Under the pieces are notes generated by a model. That model saw nothing but the letters and a program-made list of their open reading frames with translations. It did not search any database and was not told where the DNA came from. From Clostridiales bacterium (GTDB lineage: Bacteria; Bacillota; Clostridia; Christensenellales; Borkfalkiaceae), in NCBI GenBank assembly GCA_015055965.1, contig SVHG01000009.1:1-64000 (forward strand): DNA of 64,000 nt, given 5' to 3'. The first letter of the stretch is position 1; each line of letters starts with the position of its first letter. Below, piece by piece: positions 1 to 6,996 of the stretch. The position numbers and the translations under genes are program-made.

Positions 1-32
1 GGAATGAGCCCTGTACAGTACAGAACTCATTC
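1..32. other. Nested inverted repeat at window edge
   Basis: Two nested dyads are visible: an outer GAATGAG/CTCATTC pair and an inner CTGTAC-A-GTACAG pair. The RNA would fold as an interrupted hairpin; as DNA it could be an operator. It lies about 210 bases upstream of the purine permease. No purine riboswitch core was recognised here. The left side is cut by the window, so it may belong to an upstream gene. Confidence 0.4.
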
Positions 33-135
33 ACAAATTTAATATTTTTTTGTCTAAACTTTGGGGTTCACTTCATAAATACCTGTGGTTTTGCTTTTTT
101 CTTTTTAAGTCATCATCTTTCATATTATTATTTTA

Positions 136-160
136 GGGCACTGCGCAAGCGGTGTTTTTT
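136..160 (+). terminator. Intrinsic terminator or leader hairpin
   Basis: A perfect 6-bp stem (CACTGC/GCGGTG with one G-T pair) closed by a GCAA tetraloop is followed directly by six T. This is a classic Rho-independent terminator shape. It either ends a gene left of the window or attenuates the permease that starts 80 bases downstream. Confidence 0.6.
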
Positions 161-196
161 GTTTGTTAAAATATTTGAGCTTAAATTTTGATTTTT

Positions 197-210
197 CAGC
201 GTTAACGCTG
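197..210. promoter_or_regulatory. 14-bp perfect palindrome upstream of permease
   Basis: CAGCGTTAACGCTG is a perfect 14-bp palindrome, about 30 bases before the permease start and just before its ribosome site. It could be a repressor operator or a small RNA hairpin. No matching regulator is visible next to it. Confidence 0.35.
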
Positions 211-238
211 TTAATAAATTTTTTTAAGGAGATGTTTT

Positions 239-1795
239 ATGAGCGAAGAAATGAAAAACGTTTCTACCTCGGAAGTAGCAAAGCCTAAAACTCTTGGCGG
301 TCGTATAGACGGCTACTTCCAAATCACCAAGCGCGGCAGCACCGTAAGAACTGAAATCGTTGCAGGTATAGTAACCTTCCTTGCAATGTGTTACATTCTA
401 ACGGTAAACCCCAACCAATTTTTCTATGCAGGCACGGCTGATCCTAGATGGACGGCAGTGTTTATGTCAACTGCATTCGGCGCTATCATAGGTACTTTAC
501 TTATGGCGTTTTTGGCAAAGCTTCCCCTAGCTCAAGCACCCGGTATGGGGCTTAACTCACTTGTTGGTTCAATTATTGGCGGTGGTTTAGGTTTTTACGC
601 TTATACCTACAGCTTCTCTTTAGCTAACGCAATGTTAATGGTATTAATATCAGGCGTTATCTTCTTACTTTTATCCGTTATTTCTATTAAAGGTAAGTCT
701 CTTCGTCAGCTTATATTCGACGGTATTCCCGAAGGTATAAGAAGAGCAATCCCCGTTGGTATAGGTTTATTTATTGCCTTTATCGGCTTCCAAAACGCAA
801 AGGTAATAGTTGATAATCAATACACCTTAGTTGATTTAACCGCCTTTAGCTCTATGTTCACCGGGGATGCAGCTACCAAGCTTAACGTATACAACGCTTT
901 AGTTTGCATATTCGGTTTAATCGTTATTGCAATTCTTTCACACTTAAAGGTAAAGGGCGCGGTTATTTTTGGTATTTTAGCTGCAACTATTTTAGGTATT
1001 CCCCTTGGCGTTACCAACTTAAGCGTTTTAACCGGTAGTGTAGACGGTATTTCTTGGAAGTTCTGGGAAAACTTTGCTAACTATTTTGCCGGCGAGCATA
1101 GCGTTTTTGCTATTTGCTTCACGGAAGGATTTAACTTCCCCGCAGGCTCTTTATTCACCGTTATAATGCTAGTTATTACTATGAGTATGATAGACATGTT
1201 CGACACCATGGGTACTTGCGTTGGCTGTTGCTCTGCAGCAGGTCTTATGGATGAAAAGGGAACGCCTATCAATTATAACAAGATTATGTATTCAGATTCA
1301 ATTGCAACCTGCGCGGGCGCAATCATGGGTACTTCAACGGTTACAACCTTCGTAGAATCAGGCGCGGGTATTGCTGCAGGCGGTAAAACGGGCTTAACCG
1401 CTTTAACCACTGCAATTATGTTCTTCCTTGCAATATTTGCTCTTCCTCTATTTGCAATGATTCCCAGCGCGGCTGCTGCGTCTGCATTAGTTTACGTTGG
1501 TGTTCTTATGCTTAAGGGGGTTAAGGATATTGACTTTAGTGACGTTAGAACTGCAGTTCCTGCATTCTTAGCGATTGCTATTATGCCTTTAGGTTATTCA
1601 ATTACCAAGGGTATTGGTATGGCTATTCTTTCTTACGTTATAATCGGCGTTCTTTCTTACCTTGTAGACCTTGTTAAGTATGCAGCTTGTAAGCAAGAAA
1701 ATAAAGAAAAACCCGAATGGAAGGTTTCAATAGTAACTATCGTAATTGCTTTATTATTCGTAGTTTACTTCTTCGTTCCCACGGTAATATCCTAA
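239..1795 (+). CDS. NCS2-family purine permease (AzgA/PbuG type)
   Basis: A 518-residue polytopic membrane protein that likely imports adenine, guanine or hypoxanthine with protons. After a hydrophilic N-terminus it reads RTEIVAGIVTFLAMCYIL and VNPNQF, then LPLAQAPGMGLNS, all hallmarks of the AzgA/PbuG branch of NCS2. About 12-14 hydrophobic segments run to the end, which fits the family length. The start is supported by an AAGGAG site 7 bases upstream. The gene stands alone, with a terminator-like hairpin before it and a strong terminator after it. The exact purine cannot be decided from sequence. Confidence 0.9.
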   Translation: MSEEMKNVSTSEVAKPKTLGGRIDGYFQITKRGSTVRTEIVAGIVTFLAMCYILTVNPNQFFYAGTADPRWTAVFMSTAFGAIIGTLLMAFLAKLPLAQAPGMGLNSLVGSIIGGGLGFYAYTYSFSLANAMLMVLISGVIFLLLSVISIKGKSLRQLIFDGIPEGIRRAIPVGIGLFIAFIGFQNAKVIVDNQYTLVDLTAFSSMFTGDAATKLNVYNALVCIFGLIVIAILSHLKVKGAVIFGILAATILGIPLGVTNLSVLTGSVDGISWKFWENFANYFAGEHSVFAICFTEGFNFPAGSLFTVIMLVITMSMIDMFDTMGTCVGCCSAAGLMDEKGTPINYNKIMYSDSIATCAGAIMGTSTVTTFVESGAGIAAGGKTGLTALTTAIMFFLAIFALPLFAMIPSAAAASALVYVGVLMLKGVKDIDFSDVRTAVPAFLAIAIMPLGYSITKGIGMAILSYVIIGVLSYLVDLVKYAACKQENKEKPEWKVSIVTIVIALLFVVYFFVPTVIS

Positions 1796-1832
1796 ATTTT
1801 ACTTTTTAAGACGTTATTAAATAACTAAAAAT

Positions 1833-1877
1833 AAAGCCGTTCGCTTAAAATTTTAGCGGGCGGTTTTATTTTTTTAT
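1833..1877 (+). terminator. Terminator after the purine permease
   Basis: A 13-bp stem (AAAGCCGTTCGCT with AGCGGGCGGTTTT, three G-T wobbles) with a 9-base loop is followed by a T-rich tail. It lies 37 bases after the permease stop. Confidence 0.8.
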
Positions 1878-1900
1878 TATAACTTTTTTATATTAAAAGT

Positions 1901-1930
1901 GCCGTTAATCGACTTATAGGCTGGTTTTTA
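1901..1930 (+). repeat. Dispersed intergenic repeat, copy 1
   Basis: GCCGTTAATCG, two variable bases, TTATAG, then a G-rich spacer and a T-run. It matches the copies near 31143 and 47733 over roughly 30 bases, and shorter cores near 15904, 23888, 28386 and 56600. All copies are between genes. Confidence 0.65.
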
Positions 1931-2030
1931 ATTAAAAAATATATAAAAATGTTATCCCTTTAAGCATTTGTTATAAGTCAAATAGAGTGCAAGGTTTAAC
2001 GCTTATTTATAAGCTTGTAAGGAGCTTTTT

Positions 2031-2096
2031 ATGGTTGACCGTTTGCATATAAAAAGCAGTTTTGCTTTGCTAGGTAATAAGATTTCTTGCGCTTAG
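2031..2096 (+). CDS. Possible 21-residue leader peptide or small protein
   Basis: A short ORF begins with ATG 7 bases after a strong AAGGAG and ends with TAG. The 21-residue product is weakly amphipathic, with basic residues early and a hydrophobic middle (SSFALLG). It sits in the otherwise empty 477-base gap between the permease and the LysR gene, and ends 70 bases before the LysR promoter. Only the ribosome site supports it; chance is a real alternative. Confidence 0.25.
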   Translation: MVDRLHIKSSFALLGNKISCA

Positions 2097-2164
2097 AAAA
2101 TCGTTAAATTCTTTATTTACTTGAAAAAAATGGGGCGTTTTTATTTTAAAAGATTAAAAAAGGG

Positions 2165-2193
2165 TTGCACCTTTGATTTTTATGTGATATAAT
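2165..2193 (+). promoter_or_regulatory. Promoter of the LysR gene
   Basis: TTGCAC, a 17-base spacer ending TGA, then TATAAT: a consensus-like sigma-A promoter with an extended -10. It lies 80 bases before the LysR start codon. Confidence 0.75.
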
Positions 2194-2272
2194 CAAGAAA
2201 AAAAGGATTTTTTATTATATATAATAAAAAAATTAACGTTCTTTTATAAGGCTGTTAAATAAGGAGGGGCAA

Positions 2273-3196
2273 TTGAACGTTTTTCATTTAAGATACGCAG
2301 TAGAAATAGCTAAAACGGGTTCAATAAAAAATGCGGCAGATAATTTATTTATGGCTCAACCAAACTTAAGTAGGTCAATAAAGGAGCTGGAAAATTCGCT
2401 TGGAATTACTATTTTTGAAAGAACAAGTAAGGGGGTTATCCCCACTCCGGACGGGGAAAGGTTTTTAATTTATGCAAGAAGCATTTTAAAGCAGGTATAC
2501 GAGGTTCAGGATTTATTCAGTAAAAAGCGCAACCGTTCAATTTTTTCTATAACCGTTCCTCGTGCAAGTTATATTTCAAAGGCCTTTACTGAATTTTCCA
2601 AAAAGCTTAACGCGGAAACGGATACTGAAATTTTTTATTCGGAAAGCAACTCTTTAAAAGCTATTAACAACATAGTCTACGAGGATTATAAATTGGCAGT
2701 CGTTCGCTACAACGAGTGTGACGAGCAGTTCTTTAAGGATATGCTTGAAGAAAAGGGCTTAAAAGGTGAAATGATTGCTCGTTTTTCAATGAAGGTAGTT
2801 TTTAGTGAGCAAAGCAAGCTTACTCTTGAAAAAAATATTACTCCACAGGTTCTTTCACAGTATATCGAATGCTCTTACGGGGATAGATTTATTCCAACCC
2901 TTTCAGGTGAGGAGGCAAGAGAGAGGGCAAGACTTTCAACCTCTAAGCGAGTGATTTATCTTTCGGAAAGGGCAGGGCTTTTTGATTTGCTTGCCGAAAA
3001 CCACCAAACCTTTGCGCGTTGCTCTTCTTTAACAAGCGATATCTTAAAGCGCTACGGCTTGGTTCAACGGGAGTGTGAGGAGGCAAAGGAAATTTATAAG
3101 GATTTCTTGGTTTATAAAAAGGATTACCGTCTTACCGATCTAGATAAGGATTTTATAACCGAGCTGTGCTCATCACGTAGAAAATATATCAATTAA
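2273..3196 (+). CDS. LysR-family transcriptional regulator
   Basis: A 307-residue regulator with the standard LysR layout. The N-terminal winged helix (about residues 3-62) contains GSIKNAADNLFMAQPNLSRS and the following IKELENSLGITIFERT. A substrate-binding-like effector domain follows (about 90-300). The start is TTG, chosen because AAGGAGG lies 5 bases upstream and the helix-turn-helix begins at once. It is oriented like the downstream malate/fumarate cluster, and three ATCGATA-containing elements lie between the two. That makes it a candidate regulator of the cluster, but this is inferred from position. The effector is unknown. Confidence 0.85.
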   Translation: MNVFHLRYAVEIAKTGSIKNAADNLFMAQPNLSRSIKELENSLGITIFERTSKGVIPTPDGERFLIYARSILKQVYEVQDLFSKKRNRSIFSITVPRASYISKAFTEFSKKLNAETDTEIFYSESNSLKAINNIVYEDYKLAVVRYNECDEQFFKDMLEEKGLKGEMIARFSMKVVFSEQSKLTLEKNITPQVLSQYIECSYGDRFIPTLSGEEARERARLSTSKRVIYLSERAGLFDLLAENHQTFARCSSLTSDILKRYGLVQRECEEAKEIYKDFLVYKKDYRLTDLDKDFITELCSSRRKYIN

Positions 3197-3242
3197 GCGC
3201 AAAAGCCCATAAAGGACTCGTTGTGAAGTAGTTTTTAGTTTT

Positions 3243-3281
3243 AATCGATAAACGGTATATCGATAATGATATATCGATAAC
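3243..3281. promoter_or_regulatory. Three ATCGATA iterons (candidate operator)
   Basis: ATCGATA occurs three times at 14-15 base spacing, the last two as TATATCGATAA. Neighbouring copies form inverted pairs because the element is nearly palindromic. Spacing of one to one-and-a-half helical turns suits cooperative binding. The sites lie about 85-120 bases upstream of the promoter for the dehydrogenase-fumarase-Hdr cluster and directly after the LysR gene. Confidence 0.5.
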
Positions 3282-3338
3282 TAAAAAGAGTATTGCAAAA
3301 GTTGAAAAAGTGAATACGTTTGCTTTCGTTTTTTTTAA

Positions 3339-3367
3339 CTTTTATGATAAGATTGTAGTGATATAAT
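3339..3367 (+). promoter_or_regulatory. Probable promoter of the malate-to-succinate cluster
   Basis: An extended -10 (TGATATAAT, hexamer at 3362-3367) is clear; the -35 (about 3339-3344) is poor, which fits an activator-dependent promoter. Predicted transcription starts near 3374, at the foot of the hairpin described next. Confidence 0.5.
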
Positions 3368-3368
3368 T

Positions 3369-3409
3369 AGGGTTCGCGCCGTACGCGAGCGCATACGAAG
3401 CCCTTTTTT
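3369..3409 (+). terminator. Promoter-proximal hairpin with T-run (attenuator-like)
   Basis: AGGGTTC pairs with GAAGCCCT (one bulge), an inner GCGC/GCGC pair extends the stem, and six T follow. It has terminator form but lies right at the predicted transcription start and 45 bases before the dehydrogenase ribosome site. It could attenuate the operon, protect the mRNA 5' end, or end a transcript from LysR. Confidence 0.5.
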
Positions 3410-3453
3410 GATTAATTTTGAAAAAAAAGAGTAACAAAATATAAGGAGTTATT

Positions 3454-4401
3454 ATGAAAACAAAAGTTACAATTATCGGCGCAGGAGCTGTAGGCTCAAC
3501 CACTGCTTATTCCGTTTTAATGAGCGGATTGGCATCTGAAATCGTGTTAATAGACGTTAACACACAAAAGGCTTTAGGGGAGGCTCTTGATATTAGACAG
3601 GCAACCCCAGTAGTATCAAACTGTAACGTTTACGCAGGCGATTACAGAGACGCCGCAGATTCAGACGTTGTTGTAATTACTTCCGGCCTTGGCAGAAAGC
3701 CCGGTCAAACCAGACTTGAGCTTGCTCAAACTAACGTAAACATCATCAAGTCTATTGCTCCCAAAATTATGGAATATGCTCCTAACGCGTTATTCGTTTT
3801 AGTTGCAAACCCCGTAGACGTATTAACTTACGCTTTCTTAAAGTACACAGGTCTTCCCAAAAACAGGGTTATCGGTTCAGGTACGGTATTAGATACCATT
3901 AGATTAAGAACCCGTCTTGCTGAAATTTATCACGTAAGCCAACAGCAGGTTCACGCAAACGTTCTTGGCGAGCACGGCGATTCTTCCTTCGTTGCATGGT
4001 CTGCGGCAAATATTGCAGGTATTCCCTTAGACGAATACAACAAAGCTATTGCAACTCCCCATAACATTACCAACGAATACACTCACGAAGAGGTTGAAGA
4101 ATACGTTCGTAAGTCAGGCGGTAAGATTATTGCTCGTAAGGGCTGTACCGTATACGGCGTTGCTACTTCAGTTGCTCATATCATTAAGGCGTTCAAGGGT
4201 AATGCCGAAACCGTTTTAACCGTATCTACTTTAATGGAAGGGGAATACGGTGTAAGCGACGTATGCTTATCTGCTCTTACCTTAGTTGGCTCTGAGGGTG
4301 TTAAATCCGTTTTAGTAGAAAACCTAACTGAAGAAGAAATTGCCAAGATGAGAAAGTCTGCAGAAGCTTTAAAAGCAGTTATTTCTAGCATTACGTTCTA
4401 A
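3454..4401 (+). CDS. L-lactate/malate dehydrogenase family; predicted malate dehydrogenase
   Basis: A 315-residue NAD-dependent 2-hydroxyacid dehydrogenase with the Rossmann motif GAGAVG at 9-14, the active-site Asp147/Arg150 pair (LDTIR) and catalytic His174 in GEHGDSS. The overall look is LDH. However, the substrate-loop residue that is Gln in lactate dehydrogenases (QKPGETR) is Arg81 here (RKPGQTR). Arg at this site (Gln102Arg in LDH numbering) is the established switch toward oxaloacetate/malate. The next gene is fumarase and fumarate reductase follows, so oxaloacetate -> malate fits better than pyruvate -> lactate. Automated annotation would probably call it ldh. AAGGAG precedes the ATG. 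Confidence 0.85.
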   Translation: MKTKVTIIGAGAVGSTTAYSVLMSGLASEIVLIDVNTQKALGEALDIRQATPVVSNCNVYAGDYRDAADSDVVVITSGLGRKPGQTRLELAQTNVNIIKSIAPKIMEYAPNALFVLVANPVDVLTYAFLKYTGLPKNRVIGSGTVLDTIRLRTRLAEIYHVSQQQVHANVLGEHGDSSFVAWSAANIAGIPLDEYNKAIATPHNITNEYTHEEVEEYVRKSGGKIIARKGCTVYGVATSVAHIIKAFKGNAETVLTVSTLMEGEYGVSDVCLSALTLVGSEGVKSVLVENLTEEEIAKMRKSAEALKAVISSITF

Positions 4402-4414
4402 GGAGTAAGTGAAA

Positions 4415-5788
4415 ATGAAATATCGCATAGAGAAGGATACAATGGGGGAAATGCAAGTTCCCGCAGATAAATATTGGGCTGCTCAAACTGAAAGAAGCCG
4501 TCTTAACTTCCAAATCGGCGGTGAGCTTATGCCCCGTGAAATTACCTACGCTTTTGGTATTTTAAAAAAGGCAGCAGCATTAGCTAACTGCAAGCTAGGT
4601 AAGATTTCAGAAGAAAAAACCAAGCTTATAGCAACCGTATGTGATGAAATAACTGCAGGTAAGCTATACGAGCATTTCCCATTAGTCGTTTGGCAAACGG
4701 GTAGCGGAACGCAATCAAATATGAACGCAAACGAGGTTATTGCAAACCGCGGTAACGAAATTGCAGGTCAAAAGCTTCTTCACCCCAACGACGATATAAA
4801 CAAAAGTCAATCAAGTAACGATACATTCCCCACGGCAATGCATATTGCTGCGGTAATAGCAATAGAGGATAAGCTTTTCCCCGCTATGGATAAGCTAATT
4901 GCAACCTTTAAGCGCTTAGAAGCAGAAAACGAAGGAATAGTAAAGAGTGGTAGAACTCACCTTCAAGACGCAGTTCCCGTTGGCTTTTCACAAGAAATTA
5001 GCGGTTGGCGCAATATGCTTGAAAAAACCAAAGAACAGCTTGAGCTTTCTCTTGGCGGATTAAAGGAATTAGCTCTTGGCGGAACGGCAGTAGGAACGGG
5101 ACTTAACGCTCCCATCGGCTTTGCGGAAGAGGTTGCAAAGCAGGTTAGTGAAATAACCGGTAAGCAGTTCGTAACTGCAGCAAATAAATTCCACGCGTTA
5201 ACCGCTAAGGATGAATTAGTGTTTGCTCACGGCGCTTTAAAGGCTCTTGCCGGCAACCTAATGAAGATTGCTAACGACGTTAGATGGCTTGCATCCGGTC
5301 CTCGTTGCGGTATTGGCGAAATCTTTATTCCCGAAAACGAGCCCGGTAGCTCAATAATGCCCGGTAAGGTTAACCCCACTCAATGCGAAAGCTTAACCAT
5401 GGTAGCCGTTCAAGTAATGGCTAACGACGTTGCAGTAAGCGTTGGAGCTTCACAGGGTAACTTTGAGCTTAACGTATTTATGCCCGTAATCATTTACAAT
5501 TTCTTACAGTCAGTTCGCCTTTTAGCAGACGGTATTACTTCATTTGAAAAGAACTGCGTAACGGGTATTAAGGCAAATAAAGAAAAGATGCATCATAATT
5601 TATACAATTCTTTAATGCTGGTAACCGCTCTTAACCCCTATATCGGTTATGAAAATGCAGCAAAAACGGCAAAGAAGGCATATAAAGAAAATATTTCTTT
5701 AAAGGAAGCGTGTGTTGAATTAGGCTTCTTAACCGCTGAAAAGTTCGACGAAGTTTTCCATCCCGAAGAAATGATTAAACAAAAATAA
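4415..5788 (+). CDS. fumC: Class II fumarate hydratase
   Basis: Fumarase interconverts malate and fumarate in the cytosol. The protein is about 457 residues, normal for class II, and carries the superfamily signature [15 protein letters not shown] near residue 315, plus [14 protein letters not shown] and the [11 protein letters not shown] segment. ATG at 4415 is preferred over an in-frame GTG at 4409, because the AAGGAG (overlapping the previous stop) is 9 bases from the ATG but only 3 from the GTG. The gene follows the dehydrogenase by 13 bases and precedes hdrB by 19, so all are likely co-transcribed. Class II enzymes need no Fe-S cluster. Confidence 0.95.
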   Translation: MKYRIEKDTMGEMQVPADKYWAAQTERSRLNFQIGGELMPREITYAFGILKKAAALANCKLGKISEEKTKLIATVCDEITAGKLYEHFPLVVWQTGSGTQSNMNANEVIANRGNEIAGQKLLHPNDDINKSQSSNDTFPTAMHIAAVIAIEDKLFPAMDKLIATFKRLEAENEGIVKSGRTHLQDAVPVGFSQEISGWRNMLEKTKEQLELSLGGLKELALGGTAVGTGLNAPIGFAEEVAKQVSEITGKQFVTAANKFHALTAKDELVFAHGALKALAGNLMKIANDVRWLASGPRCGIGEIFIPENEPGSSIMPGKVNPTQCESLTMVAVQVMANDVAVSVGASQGNFELNVFMPVIIYNFLQSVRLLADGITSFEKNCVTGIKANKEKMHHNLYNSLMLVTALNPYIGYENAAKTAKKAYKENISLKEACVELGFLTAEKFDEVFHPEEMIKQK

Positions 5789-5807
5789 TAAAAATAGGGA
5801 GTATCGT

Positions 5808-6590
5808 ATGGTATTCAGTTATTATCCCGGCTGCACGCTTAAAAATCAAGCTAAGGATTTAGACGTTTACGCAAGAAAAAGCGCCGTAGCGTTGGGAATA
5901 GAATTAAAGGAAATAGAAGAATGGCAATGTTGCGGTGGCGTATATACCTCTGCGCCTGACGATATTGCCCCACGCCTTTCTTCCGTAAGAGCGTTAGCAA
6001 ACGCAAAGGAACAGGGTGGAACACTCATTACTATTTGTTCTGCATGCCACAACGTTATTAAACGCGTTAACGACGATATGGTAAATAACGCCGATATTAA
6101 TATGCGCGCAAACAACTATATGCAATTAGAACAAAGGTATAACGGCGAAACGAAGGTTTTACACTATTTAGAAATGCTTCGCGACGTGGTGGGCTTTGAT
6201 AATATTAAAAAGGCGGTTAAAAACCCCATTAATAAGAAAATAGGCGCTTATTACGGTTGTTTGCTTTTACGTCCTAACTCCGTTATGGCGTTTGATAATC
6301 CCGAAAATCCCACTATTATAGAGGATTTTATTAAGGCAATAGGCGGAACGCCCGTAACCTATCCCTTCCGCAACGAATGCTGTGGTGCTTACGCAAGTCT
6401 TAAGAATAAGCCTTTAGCAGATAAGAAGAGCAACGCAGTTCTTTCAAGCGCAAAAGGTCACGGTGCAGAAATGGTTATTACCGCTTGTCCTCTTTGCTAT
6501 TACAATTTAAAGCGCTGCGACGAAGATTTACAGGTGGTATATTTTACACAATTATTAGCGCAAGCGTTGGGGGTGGCAGATAATGAATAA
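5808..6590 (+). CDS. hdrB: Heterodisulfide reductase subunit B-like (two CCG domains)
   Basis: A 260-residue protein with two CCG domains: Cys9...Cys41-Cys42-Gly...Cys77-x2-Cys80 and Cys151...Cys191-Cys192-Gly...Cys227-x2-Cys230. In HdrB these ligate non-cubane [4Fe-4S] clusters that reduce a disulfide or pass electrons to a high-potential acceptor. The protein starts at the first CCG cysteine with no signal peptide, so it is cytosolic. It overlaps hdrC by 8 bases. Nothing suggests coenzyme M/B chemistry here; the nearby fumarate reductase hints that the final acceptor is fumarate or a thiol-linked carrier. Confidence 0.9.
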   Translation: MVFSYYPGCTLKNQAKDLDVYARKSAVALGIELKEIEEWQCCGGVYTSAPDDIAPRLSSVRALANAKEQGGTLITICSACHNVIKRVNDDMVNNADINMRANNYMQLEQRYNGETKVLHYLEMLRDVVGFDNIKKAVKNPINKKIGAYYGCLLLRPNSVMAFDNPENPTIIEDFIKAIGGTPVTYPFRNECCGAYASLKNKPLADKKSNAVLSSAKGHGAEMVITACPLCYYNLKRCDEDLQVVYFTQLLAQALGVADNE

Positions 6591-6969
6591 GCAAATGCAA
6601 TTAAACAGCTTAATTGAAATGTCTGCAACTGACGTTCGCAAGTGCATGAAATGCGGTAAATGCTCCGGCAGATGTCCCGCGTTTAAGGAAATGGATATCA
6701 AGCCCCATCAATTCGTAACCTTACTTGGTCAAGGAAAGATAGAAAAGCTACTTTCAAGTAAAGCTATTTGGAGCTGTTTATCATGCCTTGCTTGCGTAGA
6801 AAGATGCCCAAGAGGGGTTGCTCCTGCAAACGTAGTAGAAGCAGTTAGAACCACCGTTGCAAGAATGCAGGGTGGTGACGGTATTACCGCCGAAGAAATC
6901 CCCGCAGAAGTAAACGAAATGATACCTCAACAGCTATTAGTATCTGCGTTTAGAAAATACAAGAAGTAA
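6583..6969 (+). CDS. hdrC: Heterodisulfide reductase subunit C-like ferredoxin
   Basis: A 128-residue protein with two [4Fe-4S] motifs: Cys21-x2-Cys24-x2-Cys27-x3-Cys31 and Cys65-x2-Cys68-x2-Cys71-x3-Cys75. This arrangement and length match HdrC, the wire between HdrA and HdrB. ATG lies inside the last codons of hdrB, which implies translational coupling. The start fits because the first cluster follows only 20 residues later. No oddities were seen. Confidence 0.9.
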   Translation: MNKQMQLNSLIEMSATDVRKCMKCGKCSGRCPAFKEMDIKPHQFVTLLGQGKIEKLLSSKAIWSCLSCLACVERCPRGVAPANVVEAVRTTVARMQGGDGITAEEIPAEVNEMIPQQLLVSAFRKYKK

Positions 6970-6996
6970 TAAATAACGATCGAAGGAAGAAATATT

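Noticed and set aside
1..238. Purine riboswitch before the permease
   Set aside because: I looked for the conserved purine aptamer core and loop-loop motif and did not find them; only hairpins without the core are seen.
3454..4401. Calling the first enzyme lactate dehydrogenase
   Set aside because: The key loop residue is Arg and the gene sits beside fumarase; the LDH label ignores both. Activity on pyruvate is not excluded.
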